Below are positions 59,516 to 64,000 of a DNA stretch of 64,000 bases, piece by piece. The position numbers and the translations under genes are program-made. The notes below the pieces were generated by a model. It searched no databases, was not told the origin of the DNA, and saw nothing but the letters and a program-made list of their open reading frames with translations. The first letter of the stretch is position 1. Each line of letters starts with the position of its first letter. The stretch spans positions 1-64,000 of the forward strand of contig DATLJS010000052.1 in the NCBI GenBank assembly GCA_035538795.1. The letters are read 5' to 3'. The stretch is from JAJZGK01 sp035538795 (GTDB lineage Bacteria; Pseudomonadota; Alphaproteobacteria; Rhodospirillales; Magnetospirillaceae).

Positions 59516-61657
59516 TTACGCCTCGGCCTTTTCTTCCTTGTCCTTCTTGGTCAGGTCTTCGCCGGTTTCCTGGTCGACCTGCTTCATGGACAGCTTGACC
59601 TTGCCGCGGTCGTCGAAGCCGATGACCTTGACCTTGACCAGATCGCCCATCTTGACGACGTCGGTGACCTTCTCGACCCGGCGGGGAGCCAGTTCGGAGA
59701 CGTGCACCAGACCGTCCTTGGAGCCCAGGAAGTTCACGAAGGCGCCGAAATCGACGGTCTTCACGACCTTGCCGTTGTAAATCACGCCCAGTTCCGGTTC
59801 GGCGACGATACCCTTGATCCAGTCGATGGCGCGCTGGCCGGCATCGGAATCGACCGAAGCCACCTTGATGGTGCCGTCGTCGTCGATGTCGATCTTGGCG
59901 CCGGTCTGCTCGCAGATCTCGCGGATGACCTTGCCGCCGGTGCCGATGACTTCGCGGATCTTTTCCTTCGGGATCGAGAAGGTGGTGATGCGCGGAGCGT
60001 TGCCCGACACGGAGTCGCGGGCGCTGTCGATGCCCTTGGCCATCTCGCCCAGGATGTGCAGACGGCCGTCCTTGGCCTGGGCCAGGGCGATCTGCATGAT
60101 TTCCTTGGTGATCGAGGTGATCTTGATGTCCATCTGCAGAGCGGTCACGCCCTCGGAGGTGCCGGCCACCTTGAAGTCCATGTCGCCCAGGTGATCTTCG
60201 TCACCCAGGATGTCGGACAGCACGGCGAAGCCGTCGTTTTCCTTGATCAGGCCCATGGCGATGCCGGCCACCGGACGGGGCAGGGGAACGCCGGCGTCCA
60301 TCAAAGCCAGGGACGAGCCGCAAACGGTGGCCATCGAGGACGAACCGTTGGACTCGGTGATCTCCGACACCACGCGAATGGTGTAGGGAAAGGCTTCCTT
60401 GACCGGCAGGGTCGGGTGAACGGCGCGCCAGGCCAGCTTGCCGTGGCCGATTTCGCGGCGGCCGGGCGAACCCATGCGGCCGGCCTCACCCACCGAATAG
60501 GGGGGGAAGTTGTAATGCAGCATGAAGTTTTCACGGTATTCGCCGGCCAGAGCGTCGATGATCTGCTCGTCCTGGCCGGTGCCCAGGGTGGCGACAACCA
60601 AAGCCTGGGTTTCGCCGCGGGTGAACAGGGCCGAACCGTGGGCGCGGGGCAGGACGCCCACTTCCACTTCGATCGGACGGACGGTCTTGGTGTCGCGGCC
60701 GTCGATGCGGACGCCGGTCTTCAAGATGTTGCCGCGAACCACGTCGGATTCCAGGCCCTTGAAGACTTCGGCGCCGACAGCCAGTTCGGCGGCGTTGTCG
60801 GCCAGCAGGGCCAGAGCCTGCTTTTTGACTTCGCCGACGGCGGCATAACGGTCCTGCTTGATCACGACCTTATAGGCGGTGGCCAGCGCTTCAATGATGC
60901 CGTTGGCGGCGAACTTCTCGCGGACCGAGGCGACTTCCGGAGCCGGGGGAGCGACGTCCCAGGGTTCCTTGGCGCACTGTTCGGCCAGCTCGATGATGGC
61001 CTTGATGACCGGTTGGAAGCTGTCGTGACCGAAGGTGACGGCGCCCAGCATGATCTCTTCCGACAGCTCCTTGGCTTCGGATTCGACCATCAGTACGCCT
61101 TCGACGGTGCCGGCGACCACCAGTTCCAGGGCCGAGGCCTCGATCTGGTCGGAGGTGGGGTTCAGCACGTACTGGCCGTCGATGTAGGCGACGCGGGCGG
61201 CGCCGATCGGGCCCATGAAGGGCAGGCCGGAAATGGTCAGGGCGGCCGAGACGCCGACCATCGAGACGATGTCGGGATCGTTCTCCAGGTCGTGGCTCAG
61301 CACGGTGCAGACCACCTGGGTCTCGTTGCGGAAGCCGTCGGCGAACAGCGGGCGGATCGGACGGTCGATCAGGCGGGAGACCAGGGTCTCCTTCTCGGAC
61401 GGACGGCCTTCACGCTTGAAGAAACCGCCGGGGATCTTGCCGGCGGCGAAAGCCTTTTCCTGATAGTTCACGGTCAACGGAAAGAAGTCGATGCCGGGCT
61501 TGACGGACTTGGCGCCGACGACGGTGCAGAGCACCTTGGTCTCGCCGTAGGTGGCCATCACGGCGCCATCAGCCTGACGGGCGATCTTGCCGGTTTCCAG
61601 AACCAGCTTGCGGCCGCCCCACATCAGCTCTTTGCGATAGGTCTTGAACATGGACAT
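59516..61657 (-). CDS. pnp: Polynucleotide phosphorylase
   Basis: A 713-residue 3'-5' exoribonuclease and RNA polymerase-like enzyme of the degradosome. Two RNase PH domains (FFPLTVNYQEKAFAAGKIPG in the first, RAHGSALFTRGETQALVVAT in the second), a KH domain (REVIGTGGKVIREICEQTGA) and a C-terminal S1 domain (GLVHVSELA) are in order. The start at 61657 has AAGGA upstream; ATG at 61651 is the alternative. The gene follows rpsO with a structured leader, as in E. coli. Confidence 0.97.
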   Translation of the reverse strand: MSMFKTYRKELMWGGRKLVLETGKIARQADGAVMATYGETKVLCTVVGAKSVKPGIDFFPLTVNYQEKAFAAGKIPGGFFKREGRPSEKETLVSRLIDRPIRPLFADGFRNETQVVCTVLSHDLENDPDIVSMVGVSAALTISGLPFMGPIGAARVAYIDGQYVLNPTSDQIEASALELVVAGTVEGVLMVESEAKELSEEIMLGAVTFGHDSFQPVIKAIIELAEQCAKEPWDVAPPAPEVASVREKFAANGIIEALATAYKVVIKQDRYAAVGEVKKQALALLADNAAELAVGAEVFKGLESDVVRGNILKTGVRIDGRDTKTVRPIEVEVGVLPRAHGSALFTRGETQALVVATLGTGQDEQIIDALAGEYRENFMLHYNFPPYSVGEAGRMGSPGRREIGHGKLAWRAVHPTLPVKEAFPYTIRVVSEITESNGSSSMATVCGSSLALMDAGVPLPRPVAGIAMGLIKENDGFAVLSDILGDEDHLGDMDFKVAGTSEGVTALQMDIKITSITKEIMQIALAQAKDGRLHILGEMAKGIDSARDSVSGNAPRITTFSIPKEKIREVIGTGGKVIREICEQTGAKIDIDDDGTIKVASVDSDAGQRAIDWIKGIVAEPELGVIYNGKVVKTVDFGAFVNFLGSKDGLVHVSELAPRRVEKVTDVVKMGDLVKVKVIGFDDRGKVKLSMKQVDQETGEDLTKKDKEEKAEA

Positions 61658-61849
61658 ACAAATTTTCCTTATCCCATCGGACAGCGGCCGGATTGCCGAT
61701 GCCCAGCGTACTCGAAGGCGGGCCAAACCGATGGCGCTTCGCCTTTTCGTCTCGCCGGCCGGATGTTCAGCCAGGCCGGGAAGACGGACGGGAACCCGAA
61801 CAGCCGGGTTCGCCGAAACTCGTGGGGTTTTAAAGGCCCCTAAATGCGC

Positions 61850-61883
61850 GGAGACCCGCGCAAGGCATCCTTGCGCGGGCTCC
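61850..61883 (-). promoter_or_regulatory. Stem-loop in the rpsO-pnp leader
   Basis: An 11-bp perfect stem CCCGCGCAAGG/CCTTGCGCGGG with outer GGAG/CTCC pairs forms a long hairpin 193 bp upstream of pnp and 60 bp after rpsO. No T-tract follows in the pnp direction. In E. coli a hairpin here is cut by RNase III and lets PNPase control its own mRNA. The same role is plausible. Confidence 0.5.
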
Positions 61884-61943
61884 AAGCGAAACCACCGACC
61901 AAACCAGCGTGTGATATCGGTCGCGGCGTCTTCATCCGGGCGC

Positions 61944-62213
61944 TTACTTGCGCAGGCCCAGGCGGCCGATCAGCTGCTCGTAACGGGCAACGCTGTTGGC
62001 CTTGAGATAGTCCAGCATGCGGCGGCGCTGACCGACCAGGATCAGCAGGCCACGACGCGAGTGGAAATCCTTCTTATGCTCCTTCAGGTGCTCGGTCAGA
62101 TTGCGGATGCGTTCCGACGTGATGGCGACCTGCACTTCCGGCGAACCAGTGTCGCCTTCGGTGGTGGCATATTCCTTGATGAGCTCCTGCTTGCGCTCGG
62201 GAGTAATCGACAT
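61944..62213 (-). CDS. rpsO: 30S ribosomal protein S15
   Basis: An 89-residue ribosomal protein with standard S15 sequence: GDTGSPEVQVAITSERIRNL, HKKDFHSRRGLLILVGQRRR and LDYLKANSVARYEQLIGRLG. It binds 16S rRNA in the central domain. It lies between truB and pnp in the conserved order. Confidence 0.98.
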   Translation of the reverse strand: MSITPERKQELIKEYATTEGDTGSPEVQVAITSERIRNLTEHLKEHKKDFHSRRGLLILVGQRRRMLDYLKANSVARYEQLIGRLGLRK

Positions 62214-62228
62214 CGGGGACTCCTATGT

Positions 62229-63152
62229 TCAGAGGTTTAGAACGCGCACCGGGCGGACTTCTCCGTCCTCGATACGGGCCAACGCCACCAAACGCTGTTC
62301 CGCCATGGCTCGCATGGTGATCCCCGCGGGAATGGAGGAAAGCGTGTCCCGGGCAGCCAGTCGGAGAACCGAAAGCGACTGCCCGCTCTGCAGGCGACGG
62401 GCCTCTTCTTCAGTCAGGGCCAGGGCCGGGATGTCGTCCAGCGCGGTCTCGACGGGAAGAATGAAGTTTGCAGACGCGGCACTATGCCCAAACTCTTCCA
62501 GCATATCCAGGGAAATCGCATTTCCCTCGTGGAAGGGACCGCAGGAGGTGCGCCGCAGCATCGAGACGTATCCCACGGTTCCCAAGGCCAAGGCCAGATC
62601 GCGGGCCAGCGAGCGGATATAGGCGCCCTTGCCGGTGCCGACCTCGAATTCGGCCCAGTCGGGGGTGGCTTCGACCAGGCGGAAGCTGTCGATGCGCACG
62701 ATGCGCGATTTTAGCTCTACCTGCTGATCCTTGCGGGCCAGATCGTAAGCGCGCCGGCCATCGATTTTTACGGCGGAATAAGCCGGCGGCACCTGTTCGA
62801 TGTCGCCGGTGAAGGCGGGCAGGGCGGCAAGAATTTGCTCGGTGGCGGGGCGGACATCCGAGGTGGCGGTAACTTCGCCCTCGGCGTCGTCGGTGGAGCG
62901 GGATTCGCCCCAGGTGACGCGCCAGCGATAGGTCTTGGCGCCATCCATCACGTAAGCCACGGTTTTGGTGGCCTCGCCCATGGCGATCGGCAGAATGCCG
63001 GTGGCCAGGGGATCCAGCGTGCCGCCATGACCGACCTTGGCGGCGCCGGTCAGCCGGCGTACCTTGGTCACCACGGCGGTGGAGGTCATTTCCAACGGCT
63101 TGTCGATGGCGATCCAGCCGTTGATGGGTTTGCCGGTGCGCTTACGCCCCAT
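62229..63152 (-). CDS. truB: tRNA pseudouridine(55) synthase TruB
   Basis: A 307-residue synthase modifying U55 in the T loop. Catalytic Asp47 is in KVGHGGTLDPLATGILP; GWIAIDKPLEMTS, PPAYSAVKIDGRRAYDLAR and GAYIRSLARDLA are family motifs. Its start overlaps the rbfA stop by 11 bp. It ends 15 bp before rpsO. Confidence 0.97.
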   Translation of the reverse strand: MGRKRTGKPINGWIAIDKPLEMTSTAVVTKVRRLTGAAKVGHGGTLDPLATGILPIAMGEATKTVAYVMDGAKTYRWRVTWGESRSTDDAEGEVTATSDVRPATEQILAALPAFTGDIEQVPPAYSAVKIDGRRAYDLARKDQQVELKSRIVRIDSFRLVEATPDWAEFEVGTGKGAYIRSLARDLALALGTVGYVSMLRRTSCGPFHEGNAISLDMLEEFGHSAASANFILPVETALDDIPALALTEEEARRLQSGQSLSVLRLAARDTLSSIPAGITMRAMAEQRLVALARIEDGEVRPVRVLNL

Positions 63153-63600
63153 CGTCGCGGCCTTCGTCGTCGTCCATGACGAGACGATCCTCCACGCCGA
63201 AGTCGCCTTCTTCGCCGGCTTCGACGTCGCGCAGCACTTCCGGGCTGTGAAGCAGCGCGTCGATGCGGCTGGCGGTGTCGAAGGTGGTGTCGGAGACGAA
63301 GGAGAAGTCGGGCACCATCCGCAACTGAACCATCCGGGCCACTTCGTGGCGCAGATAGGGACGGGCGCGCTTCAGGCCGGCCAGCAACTGCTTGGTCTCG
63401 CCGCCGCCCAAAGGCACGACGAAAACGGTGGCGTTGCGCAGATCCGGGCTGACGCTGACTTCGGTGACGGTTACGCTGCGGCCAGCGACGTCGGGGTCGC
63501 GGATTTCACCGCGTTCCAACACGCTGGCTACGGCATGGCGCAGTTCTTCGCCAACACGCAATTGGCGTTGGCTTGGGGGCTTCTGGCCGCCTCGACTCAT
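63142..63600 (-). CDS. rbfA: 30S ribosome-binding factor RbfA
   Basis: A 152-residue KH-type assembly factor. The N-terminal SQRQLRVGEELRHAVASVL, VTVTEVSVSPDLRNATVFV and C-terminal VPDFSFVSDTTFDTASRID are typical. An acidic C-terminal tail extends beyond the core. The start at 63600 (MSRGG) fits the family; the frame is open further upstream, toward infB, without similarity. Confidence 0.95.
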   Translation of the reverse strand: MSRGGQKPPSQRQLRVGEELRHAVASVLERGEIRDPDVAGRSVTVTEVSVSPDLRNATVFVVPLGGGETKQLLAGLKRARPYLRHEVARMVQLRMVPDFSFVSDTTFDTASRIDALLHSPEVLRDVEAGEEGDFGVEDRLVMDDDEGRDDGA

Positions 63601-63641
63601 GGCCCTGACTTTCGGCTGTTCGCGAAGGTGTCGCCGGGTCC

Positions 63642-64000
63642 TTACAGGACGCCGGCGATCTCCTCGATATCGAAGCACTCGATGATATCACCGGACTGCA
63701 GGTCGTTGTAGTTCTCGAACGACATGCCGCACTCGTAGCCTTCCTGGACTTCCTTGACGTCGTCCTTGAAACGCTTGAGCTGGCCCAGCTTGCCTTCGTG
63801 GATCACGACGTTGTCGCGCAGCAGGCGAACCTTGGCGCCGCGCTTGACCACGCCTTCGACCACGCGGCAGCCGGCGACCTTGCCCACCTTGGTGATGTTG
63901 AAGACTTCGCGGATTTCGGCGTTGCCCAGGAACCGTTCCTTGAGGGTCGGCGACAGCATGCCGGTCAAAGCCTTGCGCAGATCGTCCGCCACGTCGTAGA
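63642..64000 (-). CDS. infB: Translation initiation factor IF-2, C-terminal part (runs off the window)
   Basis: About 119 C-terminal residues of IF-2. Seen are domain IV elements: EREVFNITKVGKVAGCRV-like text (AEIREVFNITKVGKVAGCRV), RLLRDNVVIHEGKLGQLKRF, EVQEGYECGMSFENYNDL and the end DIIECFDIEEIAGVL. This domain binds the formyl-Met end of initiator tRNA. The gene continues beyond the right edge and is followed by rbfA in the usual order. Confidence 0.95.
   Translation of the reverse strand, partial: YDVADDLRKALTGMLSPTLKERFLGNAEIREVFNITKVGKVAGCRVVEGVVKRGAKVRLLRDNVVIHEGKLGQLKRFKDDVKEVQEGYECGMSFENYNDLQSGDIIECFDIEEIAGVL

Noticed and set aside
59414..61843. 809-codon open frame antisense to pnp
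   Set aside because: pnp is unmistakable; the reverse frame has only Gly/Asp/His-rich shadow sequence.

Overview
The window is a GC-rich bacterial chromosome segment. Several blocks have typical alphaproteobacterial gene order: infB-rbfA-truB-rpsO-pnp, rpmH-rnpA-yidD-yidC-engB-argB, dapD-dapE, def-fmt-truA, SRP RNA-dnaX-ybaB-recR, maf-RNase E/G-yacG, and an Irr-type Fur protein. The proteins look most like Rhodospirillales, in the Magnetospirillum/Phaeospirillum neighbourhood. That placement is inference from protein style, not from a search.

Layout. 1-2.8 kb: glnK-amtB behind a sigma-54 type promoter, then an aldo/keto reductase divergent from a LysR regulator. 3.1-8.5 kb: cstA with its small YbdD partner, a hemerythrin, an orphan OmpR-type regulator, and three poorly known proteins. 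8.8-16 kb: HAD phosphatase, class III aminotransferase, alpha/beta hydrolase, NtrB/NtrC-like two-component pair and an MlaC-like periplasmic protein, all on one strand. 16.1-17.3 kb: cupredoxin plus FTR1 iron permease behind a good Fur box. 17.4-20.6 kb: nadK, infA, maf, RNase E/G, yacG. 20.7-24.3 kb: tRNA-Phe followed by a decayed prophage bounded by a 19-bp repeat of the tRNA 3' end. It holds an integrase/endolysin chimera, fragments of a P2-like portal and tail-completion gene, a secreted cargo protein and an AT-rich repeat region.

24.5-31.3 kb: a Cys-cluster protein, a 951-residue membrane-anchored coiled-coil protein built from 26 exact 25-residue repeats, and a DUF2336/diguanylate cyclase pair. 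31.5-39 kb: HAD nucleotidase, dapD, and a translationally coupled chain dapE-membrane protein-SMR-SMR-GNAT, then def-fmt-truA. 39-45.4 kb: PilZ, pentapeptide-repeat protein, tam, then the ribosome/membrane-biogenesis block ending in argB. 45.4-51.4 kb: YeiH-like exporter with LysR, then a TetR/PaiB-like operon divergent from emrAB-like efflux genes. 51.6-54.4 kb: SRP RNA, dnaX, ybaB, recR. 54.4-57.1 kb: a DUF1007/NicO metal exporter pair, a membrane protein and irr. 57.2-64 kb: a long nitronate monooxygenase-family protein, a glycerophosphodiesterase, and pnp-rpsO-truB-rbfA-infB.

Themes. Nitrogen sensing, metal homeostasis (Fur box/FTR1, NicO, Irr) and c-di-GMP signalling (GGDEF, PilZ) sit among housekeeping genes. 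The only clear foreign DNA is the tRNA-Phe island. The most unusual object is the 25-residue-repeat coiled-coil protein.
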